From positions 2,108,001-2,172,000 of the forward strand of contig CBDFHF010000003.1 in NCBI GenBank assembly GCA_965247565.1: 64,000 bases of DNA, given 5' to 3'. This stretch comes from CBDFHF01 sp965247565. GTDB lineage: Bacteria > Pseudomonadota > Gammaproteobacteria > Methylococcales > Methylomonadaceae. Made by a program: the position numbers and the translations under genes. Shown in pieces: positions 53,092-61,730 of the stretch. Within the stretch, counting starts at the first letter, position 1, and each line of letters opens with the position of its first letter. Under the pieces are notes generated by a model that was given only the letters and a program-made list of their open reading frames with translations, was not told the DNA's origin and did not search any database.

Positions 53092-55086
53092 ATGACTTCG
53101 CGCCGAGAACTAGCGAACGCCATACGCGCTTTAAGCATGGACGCTGTTCAAAAAGCAAACTCTGGTCATCCGGGTGCGCCGATGGGAATGGCGGACATTG
53201 CTGAGGTATTGTGGAACGATTTTATGCGCCACAATCCCACTAATCCAAAGTGGTCAAATCGTGATCGTTTTGTGCTTTCTAATGGCCATGGCTCGATGTT
53301 GATTTATTCGCTGCTGCATTTGACAGGATACGATTTACCGATCGAAGAGTTAAAGAATTTTAGGCAACTCCATTCAAAAACTCCTGGACATCCTGAATAC
53401 GGTTACGCGCCAGGTGTTGAAACAACTACCGGACCATTGGGTCAAGGCATTACTAATGCTGTCGGCATGGCTATTGCTGAGAAGGCATTAGCTGCACAAT
53501 TCAACAGAGATAATCACAAAATAGTAGATCATCACACTTACGTATTTCTGGGTGACGGTTGTCTCATGGAAGGTATATCGCACGAAGCCTGTTCATTAGC
53601 CGGAACCTTAGGGTTAGGTAAGTTGATTGCGTTTTGGGATGATAATGGGATATCCATTGATGGGCATGTTGAAGGTTGGTTTACTGATGATACTCCGAAG
53701 CGCTTCGAAGCCTATGGTTGGCATGTAATTGCCGGTGTTGATGGGCACGATTCTGCCGCAATAATTAAAGCGATTCAACTGGCTAAGTCGGTTGCTGATA
53801 AGCCAACAATGATTTGCTGTAAGACTACTATTGGTTTCGGCTCGCCAAACAAAGCTGGCAGCCACGCATGTCACGGTGCGGCGCTAGGGCAAGATGAGAT
53901 TAATTTAACCAAAGCTGCCTTGGGCTGGGATTATGAAGCGTTTGTAGTTCCTTCAAATGTTTATGCGGGTTGGGATGCTAAGGGCAAAGGAGAAAAAGCA
54001 GAACAAGAATGGAAAGATCAGTTCGCAGCATATCAAGCTGCTTATCCGGAGTTGGCGTCTGAGTTTGAACGTCGTATGGCCGGTGAATTACCCAAAAACT
54101 GGTTGTCTGATGCAGATGCATTTGTTAGTGCGGTAAATGCAGAGGCTAAAACAACAGCTACACGTCTTTCTTCATTGGCCGCAATCGAAGGATTCGCAAA
54201 GTTTCTGCCAGAGATTTTTGGTGGTTCTGCTGACTTAGGTTGCTCTAATATGACTGAATGGACTGGTTATAAGCCGATGCGTGCAGATAAACCAGACGCA
54301 AACTACATAAACTACGGTGTTCGTGAGTTTGGTATGTCTGCAATGATGAATGGAATTGCTCTGCATGGTGGGCTCATTCCATTTGGAGCCACATTTTTGA
54401 TGTTCTCCGAGTATGCGCGTAATGCTCTGCGAATGGCGGCTTTAATGAAAATTCGCTCAATTTTTGTTTACACCCACGACTCTATAGGTTTGGGAGAAGA
54501 TGGCCCGACTCATCAACCAATTGAACAAACGGCTACATTGCGTTTAATTCCTAATGCTCAAGTTTGGCGACCATGTGATGCGGTTGAGACTACCGTTTCT
54601 TGGAGGGCGGCGTTCGAACGTAAAGATGGTCCATCGATACTGGTGTTTTCTCGTCAGAATCTGCCGCATATAGATCGCACACCTGCTCAGATCAAGGCTA
54701 TATCGAGAGGTGGATACATTCTATCTGATTCAGTGGGTTTGCCTGAAGTAATCATTATTGCTACTGGTTCAGAAGTAGAGTTGGCAATAAAGACTTCTGA
54801 GGAACTGACGAAATTAGGTAAAAAAATTCGTGTTGTATCAATGCCATCTACTAATATTTTTGATGCTCAGGATGCTAGCTATCGCGAATCTGTCCTACCT
54901 TCTTCCGTAACTAAGCGGATTGCAGTAGAGGCAGGTGTGACTGATACTTGGTGGAAATACGTTGGTACTAGCGGTAAGGTAGTTGGGCTTGATCGATTCG
55001 GTGAGTCGGCACCCGCTGGTTTACTCTTTAAGGAGTTTGGCTTTACAGTTGAAAATGTAATTAAACATGTACAAGCATTGCTGTGA
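53092..55086 (+). CDS. tkt: Transketolase
   Basis: The 664-residue enzyme has the thiamine-diphosphate domain (SGHPGAPMGMADIAEVLW, GDGCLMEGISHEA with the DNNGISIDGHVEGW metal-binding part), the pyrimidine-binding domain (LGEDGPTHQPIEQ) and the C-terminal domain. It moves two-carbon units to regenerate ribulose 5-phosphate for formaldehyde fixation. The ATG at 53092 has GAAGGAG directly upstream; a TTG 15 bases earlier is not used. The unknown scaffold-like genes follow after 96 bases. Confidence 0.95.
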   Translation: MTSRRELANAIRALSMDAVQKANSGHPGAPMGMADIAEVLWNDFMRHNPTNPKWSNRDRFVLSNGHGSMLIYSLLHLTGYDLPIEELKNFRQLHSKTPGHPEYGYAPGVETTTGPLGQGITNAVGMAIAEKALAAQFNRDNHKIVDHHTYVFLGDGCLMEGISHEACSLAGTLGLGKLIAFWDDNGISIDGHVEGWFTDDTPKRFEAYGWHVIAGVDGHDSAAIIKAIQLAKSVADKPTMICCKTTIGFGSPNKAGSHACHGAALGQDEINLTKAALGWDYEAFVVPSNVYAGWDAKGKGEKAEQEWKDQFAAYQAAYPELASEFERRMAGELPKNWLSDADAFVSAVNAEAKTTATRLSSLAAIEGFAKFLPEIFGGSADLGCSNMTEWTGYKPMRADKPDANYINYGVREFGMSAMMNGIALHGGLIPFGATFLMFSEYARNALRMAALMKIRSIFVYTHDSIGLGEDGPTHQPIEQTATLRLIPNAQVWRPCDAVETTVSWRAAFERKDGPSILVFSRQNLPHIDRTPAQIKAISRGGYILSDSVGLPEVIIIATGSEVELAIKTSEELTKLGKKIRVVSMPSTNIFDAQDASYRESVLPSSVTKRIAVEAGVTDTWWKYVGTSGKVVGLDRFGESAPAGLLFKEFGFTVENVIKHVQALL

Positions 55087-55182
55087 AACTAAGTGATTGG
55101 TTGTAAAAATATTCCATTTTAATGGTAGTGGTTTTGACGCGGTAAACCATCACCAGATAATTAATGATCATAGGGGAAGAAA

Positions 55183-55890
55183 GTGAAAATGAATAGTTTA
55201 ACAAAAAGTATTCTTGTGATATTAGCACTGGCAAGCCCGTTGGTTGAGGCGGAGCCAGACTATCCAGCTGCAGATTTTCAGCCTAAAGTTTTATACAAAG
55301 ATTCAGATTACAAATCATCTGATTCTAAATCTAAAACTTCGGTAAGTGAGAAGTCAAGTGCTTCAGCAAAAGATGACTCTCAATACCCCGCTACGAATTT
55401 TGAGCCTAAAGTTCTTTATAAAGACGAAAATTATACACCGAGTAAGACTGCGCCTTCACCATCTGTGAGTTCTTCGAGTCGAGAAGTTCAAGCCTCGTCA
55501 AACAACAGTAGTGAGCTGTCTAGTCAAGTTACTGAAGAGTTAAAGACAGGAGCTGGATCGAAGCCTAATTTATTAATTGCACTAGCTGTGCTCGGAATAG
55601 TTGGTTTTGTGTTTTTTAGGAAAAGATCCCAAGTAACGCCAAACAAAGCATCTAGTAAAGGCGGTGGTACGTCTTATAAAAATGCCACTGGAGTAACTGG
55701 TGTTTCAAAATATTTAAACCGTGTTTCTGGCACTGGTGTTGCTCGCTACATTGATAAGCGAGTAAAGTCGGCTACTGCTGCTACTGGTGTTTCGAAATAC
55801 GTTGCAAAGCAAGTTCTTACAGCTAAAACTCCTGAAAAAGTAACCGCGTCGTCGACTGGTGTTGAAAAGTACATGAACAAGCGGAGGTGA
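55183..55890 (+). CDS. Unrecognised membrane protein with four GVxKYL-type repeats, in the RuMP cluster
   Basis: The 235-residue protein has four parts. A signal peptide (about 1-23) leads into a Ser/Lys-rich region with two 17-residue repeats at 27-43 and 68-84 (YPAADFQPKVLYKDSDY and YPATNFEPKVLYKDENY). One membrane segment lies at about 129-145 (NLLIALAVLGIVGFVFF), followed by RKR. The basic tail carries four short motifs: TGVSKYL (172), TGVARYI (184), TGVSKYV (201) and TGVEKYM (225). By the positive-inside rule the tail is cytoplasmic. GTG at 55183 follows AGGGGAAG; an ATG two codons later is possible. The next gene has nine of the same motifs. I recognise no family; a membrane tether for a scaffold is inference. 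Confidence 0.85.
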   Translation: MKMNSLTKSILVILALASPLVEAEPDYPAADFQPKVLYKDSDYKSSDSKSKTSVSEKSSASAKDDSQYPATNFEPKVLYKDENYTPSKTAPSPSVSSSSREVQASSNNSSELSSQVTEELKTGAGSKPNLLIALAVLGIVGFVFFRKRSQVTPNKASSKGGGTSYKNATGVTGVSKYLNRVSGTGVARYIDKRVKSATAATGVSKYVAKQVLTAKTPEKVTASSTGVEKYMNKRR

Positions 55891-55893
55891 TAA

Positions 55894-56505
55894 ATGACTC
55901 AGAGTAAATTAATGGGATTAGTTGCGGGTTTATTTTCTAACAAAGTATCCTCATCCAGTGTATACAAAGTCAGTGATTCCAACGCTGTAGATAGAGTCAA
56001 TGTTCAGCATAAGACAGGTGTAGATAGGTATTTGGATGCTCACAAGGGAAGATCTTCAGTTAGTGGCGTTTCCAAGTATTTAAAGAAGCAAGAACAAAAC
56101 CCCATTAGTGGCGTTTCTAAGTACCTGATTAAGCAATCCGTTGCTGAGAGAAGCAAGAAACGTTCTGTTTGTGGTACGGGCGTGGAAAGATATTTGAGCG
56201 TTCGGAAGCAAACCCCGATTGTAGTAAAAACTGGGGTTAGCAAGTACTTAGATAATGTTAAAAAAACTAACGTCAGTAGCGTGAGCAAATATGTTGTTAA
56301 AAAGAACATTGCTGAACGGAGTAAACCTGTTGTTAAAGTGACCAAAGTCTCCCACTACTTGGAAAATAAGAAAGAACACTCTCCCAGTGGCGTTGCTAAG
56401 TATCTAATAAAACAAAAGATTTTCGAAAAGAAAGCGGAGGTAAAGCTGGTTGGAGCTGTTAAGATTCCGACAGGAGTCGAAAAGTATCTACAACGTAGTT
56501 CTTAA
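55894..56505 (+). CDS. Unrecognised basic protein with nine GVxKYL-type repeats, in the RuMP cluster
   Basis: The 203-residue protein is Lys/Ser/Val-rich and lacks a signal peptide or membrane segment. It carries nine copies of a motif [S/T]-[G/S/K]-V-x-[K/R/H]-Y-[L/V], at residues 41, 57, 72, 95, 113, 128, 150, 165 and 193, 15-28 residues apart. Larger units also recur: 72-101 and 128-156 both read motif, KQSVAERSK or KKNIAERSK, then a second motif. The first 15 residues (MTQSKLMGLVAGLF) could form an amphipathic helix. The gene begins three bases after the membrane partner and ends before a strong terminator. The architecture resembles multivalent linkers that bind an enzyme through repeated short motifs; this role is inference. 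Confidence 0.85.
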   Translation: MTQSKLMGLVAGLFSNKVSSSSVYKVSDSNAVDRVNVQHKTGVDRYLDAHKGRSSVSGVSKYLKKQEQNPISGVSKYLIKQSVAERSKKRSVCGTGVERYLSVRKQTPIVVKTGVSKYLDNVKKTNVSSVSKYVVKKNIAERSKPVVKVTKVSHYLENKKEHSPSGVAKYLIKQKIFEKKAEVKLVGAVKIPTGVEKYLQRSS

Positions 56506-56585
56506 TAAAATCATCAAATATCAAAAGCTTTATTTAGATATGTGATTATTGGAACTGAAATTTACGGAATAAAGCATAGACAGTT

Positions 56586-56631
56586 TTGGCGTCGCTCAGG
56601 TTTTTAATCTGAGCGGCGCCAATTTATTTTT
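56586..56631 (+). terminator. Very strong terminator after the repeat-protein genes
   Basis: TTGGCGTCGCTCAG (56586-56599) pairs over 14 bases (one G-T wobble) with CTGAGCGGCGCCAA (56609-56622), and TTTATTTTT follows. It separates tkt and the two repeat genes from tal and fba. Confidence 0.93.
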
Positions 56632-56784
56632 GGTTATTTTCAGTTTTTGAGTTGTCTTCAATAAGAGCAATCTCGATATCAAATGCGTCATCGAGAATAA
56701 CTTTTCAAATTAAATAAATTGCTATCTAGTAAATAACGGGGATAGCGAATTCTAATTATTAAAACTAAATGAGGAATTACAATC

Positions 56785-57771
56785 ATGGCAAAGAATTTAC
56801 TTGATCAACTTAGAGAAGTCACAGTTGTAGTAGCAGATACTGGTGATATTCAAGCGATTGAAACTTTTAAACCACGTGATGCTACCACTAATCCATCATT
56901 GATTACTGCCGCCGCACAAATGCCGCAATACCAAGGAATCGTAGACGATACATTGAAGGGAGCTAGAGCAACTCTGGGGGGAGCAGCTTCTGCATCTCAA
57001 GTTGTTTCGTTGGCATTTGACCGTTTAGCGGTTTCTTTTGGCTTAAAAATTCTTGAGATCATACCAGGTAGAGTATCAACTGAAGTAGATGCCCGTTTAT
57101 CTTACGACACCGACGCCACAGTAGCGAAGGGGCGTGAACTTATTTCACAATATGAGGCTCAAGGGGTTTCTCGGGAGCGAGTATTAATTAAGATTGCTGC
57201 TACCTGGGAGGGCATTCAAGCGGCTGCTATTCTTGAAAAAGAAGGCATTCATTGCAACCTGACTCTATTATTTGGTTTACATCAGGCTATAGCTTGTGCT
57301 GAAAATGGTATTACCTTAATTTCTCCTTTTGTTGGTCGAATACTCGACTGGTATAAGAAAGATACAGGTCGAGATTCATATTCGCCAGCTGAGGATCCAG
57401 GCGTGGTTTCAGTTACTGAGATTTTTAATTATTACAAAAAATTTGGTTATAAAACTGAAGTTATGGGAGCGAGTTTCCGAAATGTGGGTGAGATTACAGA
57501 GTTAGCAGGTAGTGATTTGTTAACCATTGCGCCTTCTCTTTTAGCAGAATTGCAAGCTACAGAAGGTGATCTTCCTCTTAAGCTCGACCCAATTAAAGCC
57601 CAGGCGAAGGCAATTGAAAAAATCTCAATTGATAAAGCCACTTTTGATCGCATGCATACAGAAAATAGAATGGCCAATGAGAAATTGACTGAGGGCATTA
57701 ATGGTTTTGCTTCTGCATTAGAAACGTTAGAGAAGCTTCTCGCAGAGCGGTTAAATAGCCTAGAAGGCTGA
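56785..57771 (+). CDS. tal: Transaldolase (TalB type)
   Basis: The 328-residue TIM barrel matches the TalB subfamily: TFKPRDATTNPSLITAAAQ, the Schiff-base lysine in RVLIKIAATWEGIQAA, NLTLLFGLHQAIACAE and MGASFRNVGEI. It moves the dihydroxyacetone unit in the sugar-phosphate rearrangements that restore the formaldehyde acceptor. GAGGAATTAC lies before the ATG. It is the first gene after the terminator and precedes fba by 102 bases. Confidence 0.95.
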   Translation: MAKNLLDQLREVTVVVADTGDIQAIETFKPRDATTNPSLITAAAQMPQYQGIVDDTLKGARATLGGAASASQVVSLAFDRLAVSFGLKILEIIPGRVSTEVDARLSYDTDATVAKGRELISQYEAQGVSRERVLIKIAATWEGIQAAAILEKEGIHCNLTLLFGLHQAIACAENGITLISPFVGRILDWYKKDTGRDSYSPAEDPGVVSVTEIFNYYKKFGYKTEVMGASFRNVGEITELAGSDLLTIAPSLLAELQATEGDLPLKLDPIKAQAKAIEKISIDKATFDRMHTENRMANEKLTEGINGFASALETLEKLLAERLNSLEG

Positions 57772-57873
57772 TATTAACAAGTTTCTGGTGAGTGTAAAGT
57801 CTGCGCCACCATAGTTGTGGGCTTGAAGTTATCTCTAAGCTTAATGTAATAGATCTAGATTAGGACTCGATAA

Positions 57874-58953
57874 ATGTCAAAAAAAGTGTTAGACGTTGTG
57901 AAACCCGGCGTTGTAACGGGTGAAGATGTGCAAAAAATCTTTGCAATTTGTAAAGAAAATAAATTTGCAATGCCAGCGGTAAATGTAATCAATACAGATT
58001 CAATTAATGCAGTACTGGAAGCGGCGGCGAAGGTTAAGTCACCTGTAGTTATTCAATTCTCTAATGGCGGGGCTCAGTTCGTTGCTGGTAAAGGGCTTAA
58101 GTTAGAGGGACAACAAAACGCAATTTTAGGGGCGATTTCTGGGGCTAAGCATGTACATTTGATGGCTGAATCTTATGGTGTACCAGTCATTCTACACACT
58201 GATCATGCTGCGAAGAAATTGCTGCCTTGGATCGATGGGCTATTAGATGCTGGTGAAAAACACTTTGCAGAAACTGGGAAACCCTTGTTCAGTTCCCATA
58301 TGCTTGATTTATCCGAGGAAAGCTTAAAAGAAAACATTGAGATATGTGGAGAATATTTGAAACGCATGTCTAAAATGGGTATGACTCTTGAGATCGAGTT
58401 AGGTGTTACTGGTGGTGAAGAAGACGGTGTAGATAACAGTCATATGGATCATTCTATGTTGTACACACAACCTGAAGACGTGGCTTATGCCTACGAGCAT
58501 CTGAGTAAGATAAGTCATCGCTTCACTATTGCCGCTTCTTTTGGTAATGTCCATGGCGTTTACAAGCCTGGTAACGTTAAATTGACACCGACCATTTTGT
58601 TTGATTCTCAAAAATATGTTTCCGAAAAGTATGCAGTGCCTGCTAATACGTTAAATTTTGTATTTCACGGAGGCTCAGGCTCTACTGCGGCAGAAATTAA
58701 AGAGTCAATCAGTTACGGTGTCGTCAAGATGAACATTGACACGGATACGCAATGGGCGACTTGGGAGGGTATCATGAATTACTACAAACAAAACGAGGGT
58801 TATTTGCAAGGACAAATTGGTAATCCAGATGGCGATGATAAACCTAATAAAAAATACTACGATCCGCGTGTTTGGCAACGAGCAGGCGAAGTAGGAATGG
58901 TTACCCGATTAGAGCAAGCATTTCAAGAGTTGAATGCCGTTAATTCGCTGTAG
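57874..58953 (+). CDS. fba: Class II fructose-bisphosphate aldolase
   Basis: The 359-residue enzyme matches class IIA aldolases such as E. coli FbaA: AMPAVNVINTDSINAVLEAA, the zinc-binding HTDHAAKKLLPW, LEIELGVTGGEEDGVDNS and FHGGSGSTAAEIKES, with NIDTDTQWA near the end. It cleaves fructose 1,6-bisphosphate, the entry to the Embden-Meyerhof variant of the RuMP pathway. The gene ends the cluster at a bidirectional terminator. Confidence 0.95.
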   Translation: MSKKVLDVVKPGVVTGEDVQKIFAICKENKFAMPAVNVINTDSINAVLEAAAKVKSPVVIQFSNGGAQFVAGKGLKLEGQQNAILGAISGAKHVHLMAESYGVPVILHTDHAAKKLLPWIDGLLDAGEKHFAETGKPLFSSHMLDLSEESLKENIEICGEYLKRMSKMGMTLEIELGVTGGEEDGVDNSHMDHSMLYTQPEDVAYAYEHLSKISHRFTIAASFGNVHGVYKPGNVKLTPTILFDSQKYVSEKYAVPANTLNFVFHGGSGSTAAEIKESISYGVVKMNIDTDTQWATWEGIMNYYKQNEGYLQGQIGNPDGDDKPNKKYYDPRVWQRAGEVGMVTRLEQAFQELNAVNSL

Positions 58954-59100
58954 CGTACTTTTGATCTTATGTTTCTCAGTCAGTCAACACAGTTTGGCGG
59001 GTTGCTTTTGAGAGGCAAGCTCTATATTTGAGGAGATTTTTACCAGTGGTTTTTTTATAGATATCTGCAAGATGTAAGTTTGGATATCTTCAAAATTCAC

Positions 59101-59151
59101 AATAAAAAGCTCAGCAGTTTGTTATGAAAGTGACAGACTGCTGGTTTTTAT
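59101..59151. terminator. Bidirectional terminator between fba and soxA
   Basis: CAGCAGTTTGT pairs with ACAGACTGCTG, flanked by AATAAAAAG on the left and GGTTTTTATT on the right, so both strands give a hairpin followed by T residues. It lies between convergent transcripts. Confidence 0.85.
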
Positions 59152-59167
59152 TGATTCAAGACACGGC

Positions 59168-59986
59168 TTATTTGCGGGTACTTGGTCCAGAAATAGGGAT
59201 GCCGTTGCTCATATAGCTTAAGTAATATTCCAGATTTCTGAATTCTTTGCTCTGTGTAGGCATTGGTTGGATTTTAAGCTGTGAAAAGCAATTACTAAAA
59301 CGCCGATGCAAGGTCCCCATTTCCCCCCATTTTAAACGGTAAGTTGGCCAACTAGCAGGATGACCTAAAGCAGGGCTAAGGACTTCGGAGCGCAGAAACT
59401 TACCTGCATTTTCCACATGGCACGTCGAGCAAGCGAAATTTAGCTTACCTTGCCGGCGATAAAAAAACGCTTTTCCCTGTTCGTAAGCCTCTAAAGCACG
59501 CGGATCATCCGATGGAATGCTAATGTTAATTGGCTTCCCGCGAGCACTGACGGTCATATATGCCAATAATGCGGCAATGTCACCTCTTTCATAAGCTAAT
59601 GGCAGTTCTTGGTTTGCAATACGGCAGTTATTAATTGCTTTTTCCAAAGTGACTACTTCGCCCAACTGTCTATTCCATTGCGGGTATTCATTAGCTATTC
59701 CTAAGCCACTATTTGGAAAACAGTTCGCATAAGTGTGGCCATTTTTAAAAGGCATTTTGAATAAGAATTCTCCTTGTTCTATAGCTGCTTCATAAGGTGG
59801 AAACTCTTCAATTGCTAGCCAAGAACTGCGTGCGATGTCATCTAGTGCGTAAACGCCATTCGCATAGTCTTTTAGCTGGAGGTGCGGAAATAGCTTTTGA
59901 TAATACTGTCTAAATGTCAATTGATCTTTTACGGGGTCTGCCCGTAGATTTAGGCTGATCACTAGTAACAATAGTAGCTTGAACAT
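59168..59986 (-). CDS. soxA: Sulfur oxidation c-type cytochrome SoxA
   Basis: The 272-residue protein has a signal peptide, two cytochrome-like halves of which the second carries CSTCH (FACSTCHVENAGKFLRSEVLSPALGHPASWPTY), and the cysteine in RRFSNCFSQL that ligates heme and becomes a persulfide in SoxA. The first half (GHTYANCFPNSG) lacks CxxCH, so the protein has one heme. With SoxX it attaches thiosulfate to SoxY. It is the last gene of the thiDE-sox operon, separated from soxZ by one base. Confidence 0.92.
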   Translation of the reverse strand: MFKLLLLLVISLNLRADPVKDQLTFRQYYQKLFPHLQLKDYANGVYALDDIARSSWLAIEEFPPYEAAIEQGEFLFKMPFKNGHTYANCFPNSGLGIANEYPQWNRQLGEVVTLEKAINNCRIANQELPLAYERGDIAALLAYMTVSARGKPINISIPSDDPRALEAYEQGKAFFYRRQGKLNFACSTCHVENAGKFLRSEVLSPALGHPASWPTYRLKWGEMGTLHRRFSNCFSQLKIQPMPTQSKEFRNLEYYLSYMSNGIPISGPSTRK

Positions 59987-59987
59987 G

Positions 59988-60299
59988 TCAGTTAACGATA
60001 TGTTCTAGATAATCTTTATTATCGAGGTTATCGGTCCAAGCCACGGTGATTTTGTCACCGGCTTTGCCATCTTTAAGCATGAAAGCAAAATAAGGATCTT
60101 TTGAGATACTGGTTCCGGTATCGCAAGTTGCGATTGTTTTTTGGTTATGAGTGATAGTTAACGTTTGAATATAATGAGCTGGTATCAGTTGATTAGTGAT
60201 TTTATCGCGATTGCGGCCATGTTCCATAGGGTGGGTGATAAGAATTCGTATTTGGGTTTTGCCCTCTAACCGTTTAGTGCGAATTTTGATACTAGACAT
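59988..60299 (-). CDS. soxZ: Sulfur carrier complex protein SoxZ
   Basis: The 103-residue protein shows SoxZ features (SSIKIRTKRLEGKTQIRILITHPMEHG, DPYFAFMLKDGKAGDKITVAWTDN). It pairs with SoxY to carry sulfur intermediates in the periplasm. The ATG at 60299 has GGAGATTAAT upstream. No signal peptide is present; it is exported with SoxY. Confidence 0.93.
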   Translation of the reverse strand: MSSIKIRTKRLEGKTQIRILITHPMEHGRNRDKITNQLIPAHYIQTLTITHNQKTIATCDTGTSISKDPYFAFMLKDGKAGDKITVAWTDNLDNKDYLEHIVN

Positions 60300-60300
60300 A

Positions 60301-60747
60301 TTAATCTCCGCAGCCGCCAATAGTGACATTCACATACTCTTGTGAACGATAAACCGTATCGTTGGTTTCAACCAAGACAATTACCCCGGATGAAGTAGCC
60401 ATTTTTAAGCGTGCGGAAACAAATGGATCCAGCTCGTCAGACATTTTAAATAGAACGGCCAGTGGTATGGGATTTTTCTCTACAACAATAGCAATACTCA
60501 ATGTTTTTTCTAACTTGGTTTCTACTGTAATCGGAACCAGAGCGCCGTTTTCGGCTATTTTAGGGATTTTGATAGTTATACTATCGCTAGGGATGATTTT
60601 TTTTCCTGCAGTTAAATCACTTAGTGTTTTTTCTAGAGCACCTTGGGCATATGTTGGCGGTGACTCAAATACACCATTACCGAACACTAGGGTACAACCG
60701 GTAAAAGCTATTGATTTTTTTATGAACGCTCTGCGATTATTAGACAT
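60301..60747 (-). CDS. soxY: Sulfur carrier SoxY
   Basis: The 148-residue protein has a twin-arginine-like signal (SNNRRAFIKKSIAFTGCTLVFG) and ends ...VTIGGCGD. SoxY normally ends GGCGG; the carrier cysteine is present but the last residue is Asp. The SoxY-SoxZ dimer carries the substrate on this cysteine. The stop is one base before the soxZ start codon. Confidence 0.92.
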   Translation of the reverse strand: MSNNRRAFIKKSIAFTGCTLVFGNGVFESPPTYAQGALEKTLSDLTAGKKIIPSDSITIKIPKIAENGALVPITVETKLEKTLSIAIVVEKNPIPLAVLFKMSDELDPFVSARLKMATSSGVIVLVETNDTVYRSQEYVNVTIGGCGD

Positions 60748-60765
60748 GTATGAAATTCCACGCTC

Positions 60766-61110
60766 TTATTGCAAACTCCAAAGATAATCAACAATTTTAT
60801 CGATGTCTTCGGTATTGAGAACTTTATTTTTGCCATAAGGTGGCATGCTGGTGTCGGGATTAAAACGGGATGCATCCCAGATCAAGTTATGCAGCTGTTT
60901 TTTGTTTTTATCATGAATTTTATCCCTTGTTAGTGCAGGCCCAATATTGCCAGGCATTTCACCGTCATCGATTTTGTGACAAGCAAGGCAATTACCCTGA
61001 TTACGGTCAAACGCAATGGTTTTTCCTTGCAATAGACGTTCATTTGAAACTTCGCCCATACTGGCACAAGACACCAGTAAAGCAAAAAAAAGTATTGAAC
61101 ACAGTTTCAT
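60766..61110 (-). CDS. soxX: Sulfur oxidation c-type cytochrome SoxX, as a lipoprotein
   Basis: The 114-residue protein has the heme motif CLACH (NQGNCLACHKIDDGEMPGNIGP) and a distal Met in DTSMPPYG. The signal ends LLVSCAS, a lipobox, so it is probably membrane-anchored. It partners SoxA. The start overlaps the thiE stop by four bases. Confidence 0.9.
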   Translation of the reverse strand: MKLCSILFFALLVSCASMGEVSNERLLQGKTIAFDRNQGNCLACHKIDDGEMPGNIGPALTRDKIHDKNKKQLHNLIWDASRFNPDTSMPPYGKNKVLNTEDIDKIVDYLWSLQ

Positions 61111-61730
61111 TTTACGTCTGTAAATAAAGCTTGATAGGCGATTGCAGACGCTTCTGGGTCGCCAGAAAACAAACCACCGATAACCGCCAGCAAGTCGGCA
61201 CCTGCATTCAGTATTTGCGCGCCATTCTGCGGTAGAATCCCTCCGATGGCCACTATCGGAACATTAAGTAATTGTCTGGCTTGCTCTAATGTGCTTAATT
61301 GCGCAGGTGAGGCTAACGGCTTTGAGGTTGAAGCATAAAATCGCCCGAAAGCAACATAAGTTGCTCCCTGCGCTTGCGCTGTCAAGGCTCGTTCAACATC
61401 GTTATAACAAGACACACCAATAATGGCATTGGCACCTAAACGATTTCTGGCTTGGGCAATATCGCCGTCTTCTTTGCCCAAATGCACGCCGTCAGCACCC
61501 ACTTGCGCGGCTAGCTCAAAATTATCATTAATAATTATCGGCACGCCTTGGCGATGGCAGATTTTGACTAACTCACTTGCTAGAAGAACGGCATCCTTGG
61601 GGTTTTTGTCCCGATATTGTACAACTACCGCGCCGCCGCGAATTGCCGCTGACACTTCGTTCAGAATTGTTTCAGCGGATTTGCGCTCAGTTTGGGTAAT
61701 GGCGTACAAGCCATGGTCAGGAAATCTCAT
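61107..61730 (-). CDS. thiE: Thiamine-phosphate synthase
   Basis: The 207-residue TIM barrel matches ThiE: GLYAITQ, VVVQYRDKNPKDA, PIIINDNFELAAQVGADGVHLGKED, GVSCYN, GRFYASTSKP and AIGGILPQN. It joins the pyrimidine and thiazole halves of thiamine. The product is the cofactor precursor for transketolase. It overlaps thiD and soxX by four bases each. Confidence 0.93.
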   Translation of the reverse strand: MRFPDHGLYAITQTERKSAETILNEVSAAIRGGAVVVQYRDKNPKDAVLLASELVKICHRQGVPIIINDNFELAAQVGADGVHLGKEDGDIAQARNRLGANAIIGVSCYNDVERALTAQAQGATYVAFGRFYASTSKPLASPAQLSTLEQARQLLNVPIVAIGGILPQNGAQILNAGADLLAVIGGLFSGDPEASAIAYQALFTDVK

